A stretch of DNA of 64,000 bases from the NCBI RefSeq assembly GCF_003555505.1, contig NZ_CP032152.1:2341001-2405000 (forward strand), read 5' to 3'. The DNA is from Thermosynechococcus sichuanensis E542 (lineage in GTDB: Bacteria; Cyanobacteriota; Cyanobacteriia; Thermosynechococcales; Thermosynechococcaceae). The notes under the pieces are model-generated. The model worked only from the letters and a program-made list of their open reading frames with translations, had not been told where the DNA came from and did not search any database. This document shows, one piece after another, positions 9,584 to 19,187 of this stretch. Within the stretch, counting starts at the first letter, position 1. The number at the start of each line of letters is the position of its first letter. The position numbers and the translations under genes are program-made.

Positions 9584-10405
9584 GTGGATATTATTCTCTG
9601 GCTGCAAGCAATCATCTTGGGCTTAGTGCAGGGTATTACCGAGTTTTTACCGATTAGCAGCACCGCTCACCTGATCCTCTTTAGTGACCTCTTGGGATGG
9701 AAAAGTGTTTGGCACAAAACTGCCCTAGATGCGATGCAGTTTGGTAGTGTCATTGCTGTTTTTGGCTATTTCTGGCAAGATATTCGCCAAATTGGCCAAG
9801 GGGCTTGGCAAGCATGGCAACAGCGGGACTGGCAACGGGAGGAATGGAAACTCTTGGTTGGGATCATGGTGGGCACGATTCCCGCATTAGCGGCTGGACT
9901 AATTCTGAAATTGGCCAAAGTAGAGTTGGATCGGCCTCAGATCATTGCCACGATGGCGATCGCCATGGCGATTCTTTTGGGACTTGCAGAAAAATGGGGT
10001 TCCCGTAAACGCACCTATCAAGACATTGGCATTTTCGATGGCTTCTTAGTCGGTTGTGGTCAGATGATTGCCCTGCTACCGGGGGCTTCGCGGTCAGGCT
10101 CCACACTAACGACAGCTTTATTTTTAGGACTGGAGCGGCAAACAGCGGCACGCTTTTCCTTTCTGTTGGGGATTCCGACACTGACGATCGCCACCCTTGT
10201 CCAAGCCAAAGATGTATTCGATGAGGGGACGCTGTTTATTCCCCTTGTAATTGCCACCCTCTCGAGTATGGTCTTTTCCTATCTGGCGATCGCTTGGCTG
10301 CTGCGATTTCTGCAACGCCATTCCACTTGGGTCTTTATCTGGTATCGCCTTGGCTTGGGAACTGCTCTGTGGGGAGCAATTGCCTTCGGTAGTCTGCGCA
10401 CCTAG
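9584..10405 (+). CDS. uppP: Undecaprenyl-diphosphatase UppP/BacA
   Basis: The 273-residue integral membrane protein carries both family signatures: QGITEFLPISSTAHL near residues 16-30 and PGASRSGSTLT in the second half. About seven or eight hydrophobic segments are present. It recycles undecaprenyl pyrophosphate to the lipid carrier used for peptidoglycan and surface polysaccharides, and its loss causes bacitracin sensitivity in other bacteria. The start is GTG. It is divergent from the recG-side operon across 160 bases that must hold both promoters. Confidence 0.93.
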   Translation: MDIILWLQAIILGLVQGITEFLPISSTAHLILFSDLLGWKSVWHKTALDAMQFGSVIAVFGYFWQDIRQIGQGAWQAWQQRDWQREEWKLLVGIMVGTIPALAAGLILKLAKVELDRPQIIATMAIAMAILLGLAEKWGSRKRTYQDIGIFDGFLVGCGQMIALLPGASRSGSTLTTALFLGLERQTAARFSFLLGIPTLTIATLVQAKDVFDEGTLFIPLVIATLSSMVFSYLAIAWLLRFLQRHSTWVFIWYRLGLGTALWGAIAFGSLRT

Positions 10406-10584
10406 GAAACAACATTTAGCAAAATTTAACCTCATCTGTGGTCGAGATCACAGGGAAATTGCGGATGCCTTGCCATACTTAGGTGTGGGAACGTAAAAAT
10501 AGGCAAACCCATAGACAAACTTGTATTTAGTTCAATGATTCATCCAATAGCTAAAGAAATCCCTGATGTACTTATCTTAAAAAT

Positions 10585-11397
10585 GTGGGGGAATTAACAA
10601 CAGTGTGTTCTATGTTCAGCACGACAGCCAATACAGACCTAAAACATTCCACCCTCTCGCTGTTGCAGGCATACCAAGACAACCCTGCACCGGAATTGCG
10701 GAATCGCCTTGTCGAGTTGAACATGGGACTGGTACGCAAAGAAGCCCATCGCTGGGTACAGTGCAGCCAAGAAAGCTTTGACGACCTCATGCAAGTGGGC
10801 ACCCTCGGCCTCATTCACGCCATTGAACGCTTTGACCCCAGTAAAGGAGTGGCCTTTAGTTCCTTTGCCATTCCCTATATTCGCGGCGAGATTCAACACT
10901 ACCTGCGGGATAAAAGTCCCCAAATTCGCGTCCCCCGCCGTTGGCAAACGCTGCAAAGCCAGGGAAAACGAGTGATGCAGGAGCTACGCCAACAACTGCA
11001 TCGCCCCCCCACCGATAGTGAAATTGCCCAAGCCCTCGATGTCCCCCTTGAAGAATGGCAAGCAGCCAAATTGGCTAACTACCACACCACCCCTGTCAGC
11101 TTAGATGCCCCCACCTTTGAGGGCGAAGAAGACACCGTTTCCCTCGGGGAGATTGTGCCCGATCAGCGGTACCAAAGTTTTCAACTCGCCCAAGAAGATC
11201 GCATTCGTTTGCAGCAGTGCCTGCAAAAACTAGAAGCCCGCACCTGTCAGATTCTGGAATTTGTCTTTTTGCACGATTTGAGTCAAAAAGAAACCGCTGA
11301 ACTCTTGGGTCTCAGTGCGGTCACGGTCTCTCGCCAGATTAAAAAAGGCCTCCAAGCCCTGCAACGGATGATGAGTCACGACGACGCTGAAGCCTGA
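10585..11397 (+). CDS. sigF: RNA polymerase sigma factor SigF (group 3)
   Basis: This sigma-70-family protein lacks region 1.1. Region 2 reads DLMQVGTLGLIHAIERFDPSKGVAFSSFAIPYIRGEI, and region 4 ends with a helix-turn-helix (SQKETAELLGLSAVTVSRQI). The overall sequence matches cyanobacterial SigF, a group 3 factor linked to pilus formation, motility and stress. The frame is open from a GTG at 10585, but the ATG at 10615 (MFSTTANTD) is the likelier start, giving about 260 residues. A 180-base upstream region is AT-rich and should hold its promoter. ldpA follows after 19 bases. Confidence 0.9.
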   Translation: MGELTTVCSMFSTTANTDLKHSTLSLLQAYQDNPAPELRNRLVELNMGLVRKEAHRWVQCSQESFDDLMQVGTLGLIHAIERFDPSKGVAFSSFAIPYIRGEIQHYLRDKSPQIRVPRRWQTLQSQGKRVMQELRQQLHRPPTDSEIAQALDVPLEEWQAAKLANYHTTPVSLDAPTFEGEEDTVSLGEIVPDQRYQSFQLAQEDRIRLQQCLQKLEARTCQILEFVFLHDLSQKETAELLGLSAVTVSRQIKKGLQALQRMMSHDDAEA

Positions 11398-11416
11398 AAA
11401 TGCATAAAATATATCT

Positions 11417-12437
11417 ATGGCTGATTTTGCTGCCCCCCTCGCGGCTTTAGGGGCACATCGTTGGTTCAAACTCATTAATGGCGCCAGTTTCCAAGATGTT
11501 GCCCAAATTTATAACTTAACGTTGGCCTATGCCTTGGCAGGGGCTGATTGTATAGATGTGGCCGCTGACCCCGCCGTGATTTGCGCTGCCAATGAGGCTT
11601 TGACGGTTGCTGAGAGCTTCGGTGCAACTCGTCCTCTGCTCATGGTGAGCATTAATGATGGGGCTGACCCCCATTTTCGTAAAGCGACGTTTGATCCCAG
11701 TTGCTGTCCAGCAGAGTGCGATCGCCCCTGTGAACGCATTTGTCCTGCTGACGCCATTCGCTTTGATGAACCGGTGCAGGGGGTGCTGCGCGATCGCTGT
11801 TATGGTTGTGGCCGCTGTTTACCCCTCTGCCCCTTGGGCTTGATTAGCACCGATGAGCAACCGGCAGTGTTTGAGCAGATCACGCCCCTGATTAGCGCTG
11901 GCACGATCCAAGCCCTCGAAATTCATACGCAACCGCAGCGCTACAGCGCCTTTGATGAGCTTTGGCAGCGAGTCCGTCCTTGGGTGCGCCATTTACAGGT
12001 GCTGGCCATTAGTTGTCCCCAAGGAGAGGGAGTGATTGACTATTTGCGCTGGATCAATGGGCAGATTCAACCGTTGGACTGTGCCCTCATTTGGCAGGCG
12101 GATGGTCGTCCCATGAGCGGCGATATTGGCGATGGCGCAACCCGAGCCACAATCCAATTTGGCCAAGCCATTTTAGGTGCAAATTTACCCGGATTTGTGC
12201 AGTTGGCGGGCGGCACAAATGGCCATACGGTTGCTAAACTCAGGGCAATGGGATTGCTAGATCCACAGGGAATCGCTGGTGTTGCCTATGGTAGTTATGC
12301 TCGCAAACGCCTTGCCCCTTTCCACGCGATCGCCGACCAACCATGGCAAACTGTTCCTGCCGTCCTTGCAGCGGCCGTTGCTGAAGCAGCTACCCTTGTG
12401 TCTCCTTTGAAATCTGTCCCGTCACCCTCTGTACCCT

Positions 12438-12445
<8 letters not shown>
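11417..12445 (+). CDS. ldpA: LdpA, light-dependent period iron-sulfur protein
   Basis: The 342-residue protein has a central ferredoxin-like region with cysteines CCPAECDRPCERICPADAI and CYGCGRCLPLCP, enough for two [4Fe-4S] clusters. The N-terminal RWFKLINGASFQDV and the whole architecture match LdpA, which passes redox and light-input information to the KaiABC circadian clock in Synechococcus elongatus. It sits 19 bases after sigF, and its last eight bases overlap the ycf45 start, so the genes are probably one operon. Confidence 0.9.
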
Positions 12446-14141
<1,696 letters not shown>

Positions 14142-14149
14142 TCAGGCAG

Positions 14150-14241
14150 AGGGAGTCACTAATTCCTGCAAAAAGTGCCCCATGCGGTCAATGGGTAGCA
14201 CTTTGCAACGCTGCGGAATTTTGGCTTCGCGCGCGGTAGGG
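14150..14241 (-). other. Possible fossil C-terminus of an unidentified protein
   Basis: The gap after ycf45 contains a minus-strand frame reading AREAKIPQRCKVLPIDRMG, then HFLQELVTPSA and a TGA. It looks protein-like and continues upstream for only a few codons before a TAG near 14257. No start codon or ribosome site goes with it. I do not recognise the family. It may be a gene remnant or chance. Confidence 0.25.
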
Positions 14242-14254
14242 CAAAGGTATCTGA

Positions 14255-14270
14255 CCCCCTAGGGTATGAT
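14255..14270 (+). promoter_or_regulatory. Shared promoter motif upstream of DUF3782-type gene
   Basis: CCCCCTAGGGTATGAT ends in a good -10 (TATGAT) 46 bases before the ATG. The identical 16-mer occurs before hemE at 14932, and a near copy lies at 49287. Confidence 0.5.
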
Positions 14271-14315
14271 GGTATGGGAAACACCCCAGTCTGTCGGCAA
14301 TCATCAATTACGTAA

Positions 14316-14894
14316 ATGACACAAGCATACACCCCTGAAGATGTTTGGCGGTTATTGGGGGAGCTACTGGAAGCTCAAAAGGAAACAGAACGCCGATTTC
14401 AAGAAACGGAGCGTCGTTTTCAAGAAACGGAGCGTTTACTGCGAGAAGAAGCTCGTCAACTTAACCAACAAATTGGCAAGCTGGGCAATCGTCTTGGGGA
14501 ATTTGTGGAATGGCAGGTACGTCCAGCCGTGCTGCGCTTATTTCAGAGTCGGGGCATTGCCGTTTCTCAACTCTACAGCGATGTGATTCTCCAAGATGGG
14601 AACGAAAGCCTAGAGATTGATCTATTGGTCGTTAACACCGGTGAAGCGTTTCTCGTTGAGGTGAAAACCAAACTCAGCCAAGGTGATGTCGATGAACACC
14701 TAGAGCGGATTGCCAAATTTCGCCGTTTGGCTCATCAGTATCGGGGCACAAAACTCTTGGGAGCAGTGGCGGGGATGATTGTGCCGCCTGAGGTGGCTCG
14801 TTATGCCTATCGGCAGGGTCTATTTGTGTTGGCACAATCGGGGAATGGCGTGGCGATTCTCAATGACCGGCAGTTTCAGCCCCGCGCGTGGTAA
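14316..14894 (+). CDS. DUF3782-type coiled-coil protein with nuclease-like C-terminal domain
   Basis: This 192-residue protein has an N-terminal charged coiled coil built on the repeated unit RRFQETE (about residues 25-50). The C-terminal domain contains EIDLLVVNTGEAFLVEVKTKL, the D...ExK arrangement of the PD-(D/E)xK nuclease fold, as seen in DUF3782 proteins common in cyanobacteria. Nuclease activity has not been shown for this group to my knowledge, and no substrate can be inferred. The gene is single, bounded on both sides by the same CCCCCTAGGGTATGAT motif. Confidence 0.8.
   Translation: MTQAYTPEDVWRLLGELLEAQKETERRFQETERRFQETERLLREEARQLNQQIGKLGNRLGEFVEWQVRPAVLRLFQSRGIAVSQLYSDVILQDGNESLEIDLLVVNTGEAFLVEVKTKLSQGDVDEHLERIAKFRRLAHQYRGTKLLGAVAGMIVPPEVARYAYRQGLFVLAQSGNGVAILNDRQFQPRAW
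14394..14435 (+). repeat. Two tandem 21-bp repeats inside the coiled coil
   Basis: The unit CGxTTTCAAGAAACGGAGCG(T) occurs twice in direct succession with two or fewer differences, encoding RFQETER twice. A diverged third copy lies just before. This is a recent in-frame expansion of the coiled coil. Confidence 0.8.
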
Positions 14895-14931
14895 AGCAAG
14901 GGAATTCTCATCTGAGGTGTGGGAGCGATCG

Positions 14932-14947
14932 CCCCCTAGGGTATGAT
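14932..14947 (+). promoter_or_regulatory. Shared promoter motif upstream of hemE
   Basis: CCCCCTAGGGTATGAT is identical to 14255-14270 and again ends in a -10-like TATGAT, about 105 bases before the preferred hemE start. A HIP1-like GCGATCGC touches its left edge. Confidence 0.5.
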
Positions 14948-15052
14948 TGTAGGGTTAAACTCTGTAAATCGCAGGCAACGCCTGACTGCAATAGGGCTTG
15001 CTGAGCGATGCTTCCAGAGCCATTGAAAACGATTGGAATTACATATTTTAGG

Positions 15053-16084
15053 ATGACCACCCCTTTACTCCTACGTGCTGCCCGTGGTGAAAGCGTTGAG
15101 CGTCCCCCCATTTGGTTGATGCGGCAAGCGGGACGCTACATGAAGGTCTATCGCGACCTGCGCGATCGCTATCCCTCGTTTCGCCAGCGATCGGAAATCC
15201 CTGAACTGGCTATTGAAATTTCACTCCAACCCTTTCGTGCCTTTGCCCCAGACGGTGTGATTCTCTTTTCGGATATTCTCACGCCCCTGCCGGGGATTGG
15301 TATTCCCTTTGACATTGTTGAGAGTAAAGGGCCGATCATTGATCCGCCCATCCGCACCTTTGAGCAGGTGCAACAACTGCATTCCTTGGAACCAGAGGCG
15401 GCCTGTCCTTTTATTCGTCCGATTCTTTCGACGCTGCGCCAAGAGGTGGGCGATCGCGCCACGGTGCTGGGATTTGCTGGTGCCCCTTGGACCCTTGCCG
15501 CCTATGCCATTGAGGGCAAAAGCTCCAAAGACTACATTGAAATCAAAACGATGGCCTACCGTGAGCCAGAGTTACTCCACAAGTTCTTAAACCATTTAGC
15601 CACTGCCATTGCCGACTACCTGTGCTATCAAATTGACTGTGGTGCTCAGGTGGTGCAACTGTTTGATTCGTGGGCGGGTCAACTGAGTCGTCAGGACTAC
15701 GATACCTTTGCCTTCCCTTACCAAAAGCAGGTAGTTCAGCAGGTCAAAGCTGTCTATCCCGATGTACCAATCATCCTCTATATCAATGGCAGTGCGGCAG
15801 TGGTGGATCGCATGGCAGCAACCGGGGCAGATATTGTCAGCCTTGATTGGACAGTGGACATCGGCACCATTCGCCAACAGTTTCCTGCCAGTGTCGGTCT
15901 TCAGGGGAATTTAGACCCGGTCATGCTTTTTGCCCCTCAGCCAGTGCTCAAGGAACGGGCGCTAGGGATTATCGAGGCGGGTCGCAAGGGCAAATATATC
16001 TTTAACTTGGGTCATGGTGTTCTCCAAGGAACCCCTGAAGAGAATGTGGGTTTTCTCTTTGATCTGGTGAAGTCCCTGGGCTAA
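15053..16084 (+). CDS. hemE: Uroporphyrinogen decarboxylase HemE
   Basis: The protein has the signatures [13 protein letters not shown] near the N-terminus and [16 protein letters not shown] in the middle, with the C-terminal NLGHGV. It decarboxylates the four acetates of uroporphyrinogen III to coproporphyrinogen III, feeding haem, chlorophyll and phycobilins. I chose the ATG at 15053 ([13 protein letters not shown]), which gives the family-typical 343 residues. An in-frame ATG at 15008 would add 15 unconserved residues. The stop overlaps the start of the epimerase gene (TAATG). Confidence 0.93.
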   Translation: MTTPLLLRAARGESVERPPIWLMRQAGRYMKVYRDLRDRYPSFRQRSEIPELAIEISLQPFRAFAPDGVILFSDILTPLPGIGIPFDIVESKGPIIDPPIRTFEQVQQLHSLEPEAACPFIRPILSTLRQEVGDRATVLGFAGAPWTLAAYAIEGKSSKDYIEIKTMAYREPELLHKFLNHLATAIADYLCYQIDCGAQVVQLFDSWAGQLSRQDYDTFAFPYQKQVVQQVKAVYPDVPIILYINGSAAVVDRMAATGADIVSLDWTVDIGTIRQQFPASVGLQGNLDPVMLFAPQPVLKERALGIIEAGRKGKYIFNLGHGVLQGTPEENVGFLFDLVKSLG

Positions 16085-17037
16085 TGCGCATCTTAATCAC
16101 GGGTGCCAGTGGTTGCATTGGCCAGTACATCGCTGAGGCGCTGATCCAAGAGACGGATCACGAACTCTTTTTGCTGGTGCGGAACCCAGCACGGTTGCAG
16201 ATTGATCCCCATCAAAGAGCCGGGGTGAAGGTGATTCAGGGGGATTTGATCGATTTAACCCCCTTGGAACCGCTACTGCCCACTCTCGATGTTGCCATCC
16301 TAACGGCAACTGCTTGGGGAGGGAACAATGTCTTTGCCATCAACTATGAGCAAACCTGCCATCTTCTCAAGCAACTGGATCCCCAACGCTGCCAGCGGGT
16401 CTTTTATTTTTCAACGGCAAGTATCCTCAATCATCAGATGGAACCGCTGCCGGAAGCAGGCACCTTGGGAACGGATTATATTCGCTCTAAGTACGAGTGT
16501 CTCCACGCCATTGAGCAGTTACCTGTGGGCGATCGCGTGATTGAACTGTTTCCAACAATGGTGTTTGGGGGCGGAGCCGATGGTAAGCGCCCCTCTTTCA
16601 TCACGGAGGGCCTGCGCGAAGTCCTCAAGTGGCTGTGGTTGGCTCGCTTTTTCCGTGCGGATGCCAGTTTTCACTTTGTGCATGCTCGCGATATTGCCCA
16701 AGTCGTTCTTTACCTGTTGCAGCATCCTGAGTATCCGGTACCGCGTCGCGTGGCTCTAGGCAATCCCGCCATTACTGTCAATGAGATGTTGGCGCAGTTG
16801 TGTGCCGCCGCCAAGCTGCCCATTTATGGGCAAATCCCCTTGACCCTGCCTATGATCAACTTCTTTGTGCGGGTATTTCGAGTGCAGATGTCGCCATGGG
16901 ATTACTTTTGCTTGAACTATCGCAACTTCACCTATGAAACGGTGCTCAATCCTCAAGCTTTGGGACTAACCCCCTACTGTGCGACGGTGGCGGATTTGCT
17001 ACGCTGTAGTTTGGGCACGGCAGACCTCTCAACTTAA
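16084..17037 (+). CDS. NAD-dependent epimerase/dehydratase (extended SDR)
   Basis: The 317-residue protein begins with the Rossmann motif ITGASGCIGQYI (GxxGxxG, residues 5-16) and has a YxxxK-type pair in DYIRSKYE near residue 135, preceded by the serine-containing STASIL. It belongs to the extended short-chain dehydrogenase family. The substrate is not evident; nucleotide sugar or porphyrin-linked reductases are options. Its ATG overlaps the hemE stop, so it is co-transcribed with hemE. Confidence 0.85.
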   Translation: MRILITGASGCIGQYIAEALIQETDHELFLLVRNPARLQIDPHQRAGVKVIQGDLIDLTPLEPLLPTLDVAILTATAWGGNNVFAINYEQTCHLLKQLDPQRCQRVFYFSTASILNHQMEPLPEAGTLGTDYIRSKYECLHAIEQLPVGDRVIELFPTMVFGGGADGKRPSFITEGLREVLKWLWLARFFRADASFHFVHARDIAQVVLYLLQHPEYPVPRRVALGNPAITVNEMLAQLCAAAKLPIYGQIPLTLPMINFFVRVFRVQMSPWDYFCLNYRNFTYETVLNPQALGLTPYCATVADLLRCSLGTADLST

Positions 17038-17054
17038 CCATTGCGGAATCTTTG

Positions 17055-17522
17055 ATGGCAGGTATTTGGTTACTGAAGTCGGAGCCAAGCGTCTTTTCTT
17101 GGCAGGATTTGAAGGCAGCTCCACAACAAACCACCTGTTGGGAAGGGGTGCGCAACTACCAAGCCCGCAATTTTATCCGCGATCACATGCAGGTGGGCGA
17201 TCGCGTGCTTTTCTATCACAGCAATGCCAACCCAGCGGCAATCATGGGCATTGCCGAAGTCGTCAAGCCTGCCTATCCCGACCACTTTGCTTGGAACCCT
17301 GAGAGTCGCTACTTTGACCCCAAAAGCACTCCTGAGAATCCCCGCTGGTTTATGGTGGATATTCAGTATCGCCGCGATTTTTCACCGCCAATTACGCTAG
17401 CAGAACTGCGGCAAACGCCCGGCCTAGAGACGATGCTGCTGCTGCAAAAGGGCTGCCGTCTTTCAGTCCAACCCGTTACTGAGTTGGAGTGGCAGATTAT
17501 TCTCGGCCTGCGATCGCCCTAG
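17055..17522 (+). CDS. EVE domain protein
   Basis: The 155-residue protein begins MAGIWLLKSEPSVFSWQDL and contains WEGVRNYQARNF and GDRVLFYHS, the hallmark segments of the EVE (PUA-like) fold. EVE proteins bind modified bases in RNA or DNA. The domain fills the whole protein. It starts 17 bases after the epimerase gene and its stop overlaps the stop of the convergent zinc-ribbon gene by four bases. Confidence 0.9.
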   Translation: MAGIWLLKSEPSVFSWQDLKAAPQQTTCWEGVRNYQARNFIRDHMQVGDRVLFYHSNANPAAIMGIAEVVKPAYPDHFAWNPESRYFDPKSTPENPRWFMVDIQYRRDFSPPITLAELRQTPGLETMLLLQKGCRLSVQPVTELEWQIILGLRSP

Positions 17523-18061
17523 GGTTGGCGAGGCAGACGGCGCAAATAGGGTAAATTTTTCAGGTGGCGATCGCTAGAGTATTGAAAGCCAAAATCTGCA
17601 TATTCTGCGGTATTCACCAGTCGCCGAAAGGCCGATAAGCCAATCCGCCGTTTGCCATCGAGGGTACTCACCTTGGAGTTGGGGTTGTCTGGATTTCCGC
17701 CCAAGAGTCGAAAGGCCTCTTCAGGAGTTAGCCACTCCTTGCTGGGATCACCGGTGGGAATTTTTTCCTCAAGGTGTTTGAGCTTGGTGACGAGGCTTTC
17801 CCAGAGGTTGCGCCGCGGTTGTTGCTGCTGAGAACGAGCGGTTAGCGATCGCCACAGGAGTTGCAGTTGCATCCCCAAATACTGGAAAAAACGCTTGATC
17901 AGCCGCCCGATCTGACTCAAAAGCAGGGGCAATCCCGTGGGTGGCGGTGGGGGCGATCGCTCAATGACCACCGTACTCCAACCGCAGGCACTACACACTT
18001 GACGGCCAGAAGACAGCGGCTTTCCTAAACGGGCAGAACAGCGAGGGCAGGTTTCCAGCAT
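17519..18061 (-). CDS. Zinc-ribbon conserved cyanobacterial hypothetical protein
   Basis: The 180-residue protein opens with CPRCSARLG...VCSACGW, a four-cysteine zinc ribbon (residues 5-27). A Pro-rich linker, a hydrophobic-basic helix and a C-terminal domain (WLTPEEAFRLLGGNPDN) follow. No enzyme motif is visible and I do not recognise a named family. It converges on the EVE gene and lies 49 bases downstream of gcvT on the same strand. Confidence 0.75.
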   Translation of the reverse strand: MLETCPRCSARLGKPLSSGRQVCSACGWSTVVIERSPPPPPTGLPLLLSQIGRLIKRFFQYLGMQLQLLWRSLTARSQQQQPRRNLWESLVTKLKHLEEKIPTGDPSKEWLTPEEAFRLLGGNPDNPNSKVSTLDGKRRIGLSAFRRLVNTAEYADFGFQYSSDRHLKNLPYLRRLPRQP

Positions 18062-18110
18062 TTGTTGCGCGTCACCACTGCTGAATCAAATTTTAGCGGA
18101 ATGGCAGTGG

Positions 18111-19187
18111 CTACCGAGGGCGGCGATAGAAGGGGCGAGGAACCACCACTGCTGGGACTTGGCGATCGCGCACCTGTACCGCCAGTTCACGACCCATATG
18201 GGCAAACTCCGGAAAGACATAGCCAAGGGCGATCGCCTTCCCTAAGGTGGGAGATAAGGTGCCACTCGTAATTTCCCCCACGACCTGTGCTCCCGCATAG
18301 ATTGGGTAGCCATGGCGAGCAATGCCTTTGCCCAGAAGTTCTAAGCCCACCAACTGCCGCTCAATCCCCTGCTGCTTTTGTGCCAAGAGGGCAGCACGAC
18401 CCACAAAATCGGGCTTCTGCCAATCAATTAGCCAATCAAGTCCCGCCTCTAGGGGGGTGGTTTGCTCATCCATGTCTTGGCCGTAGAGGAGCATGGCCGC
18501 CTCCAATCGCAGAGTATCGCGCGCCCCTAGCCCACAGGGAGTCACACCGGATGCCAGCAGGGTTTGCCACAACTGTTGTCCCAATTCTGGTGTGACAAGA
18601 ATTTCCCAACCATCTTCGCCCGTATAACCGGTGCGGGCAATCCAAGCGGGCTGTCCCAGGAGGTTCACCTGAGCATGGCGATAGACCTTGATGTTATCTA
18701 GGGGGCGATCGCCCAGGGGAGTTAAGGTGGCGGTCGCGGCAGGGCCTTGAAGGGCAATCAGCACCTGTGCTGCTGACTCATCAATAAAGTCAATACTGGC
18801 GGGTAAATACGTCTGAAACCATGCCCAGTCCTTGGCAGTGGTGGCGGCATTGACAATACAGCGGACTTGATCATCGCCAATGTAGAGAATGACATCATCA
18901 ACAATACCCCCAGCCTCATTCAGGAGAACGGTGTATTTGGCTTGGCCGGGTTGGAGACGACTGAGGTTGGTGGGCAGCCGCTCTTGCAGTGCCGCGATCG
19001 CCTCAGGGCCGCGGAGCAGAAACTTGCCCATGTGGGAAATATCAAACATCCCCACCCGCTGCCGCACCGCTTGGTGTTCCTGCAAAATGCTGCTGTACTG
19101 GAGGGGCATCTCCCACTCGCCAAAGGGGGTAAACCGTGTCCCTTGATGCAGGGGATAGAGGGGGGTACGACGCAACGCTTCAGCCAT
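18111..19187 (-). CDS. gcvT: Aminomethyltransferase GcvT (glycine cleavage T protein)
   Basis: The 358-residue protein has PLYPLHQGTRFTPFGEWEMP at the N-terminus, MFDISHMGKF, and ARTGYTGEDGWEI in the middle, all typical of GcvT. It transfers the methylene group from the H-protein aminomethyl-lipoyl arm to tetrahydrofolate and releases ammonia, serving photorespiratory glycine breakdown. Its start overlaps the end of the DUF255 gene by eight bases, so the two are coupled. folB, another folate gene, is just upstream in the same run. Confidence 0.95.
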   Translation of the reverse strand: MAEALRRTPLYPLHQGTRFTPFGEWEMPLQYSSILQEHQAVRQRVGMFDISHMGKFLLRGPEAIAALQERLPTNLSRLQPGQAKYTVLLNEAGGIVDDVILYIGDDQVRCIVNAATTAKDWAWFQTYLPASIDFIDESAAQVLIALQGPAATATLTPLGDRPLDNIKVYRHAQVNLLGQPAWIARTGYTGEDGWEILVTPELGQQLWQTLLASGVTPCGLGARDTLRLEAAMLLYGQDMDEQTTPLEAGLDWLIDWQKPDFVGRAALLAQKQQGIERQLVGLELLGKGIARHGYPIYAGAQVVGEITSGTLSPTLGKAIALGYVFPEFAHMGRELAVQVRDRQVPAVVVPRPFYRRPR

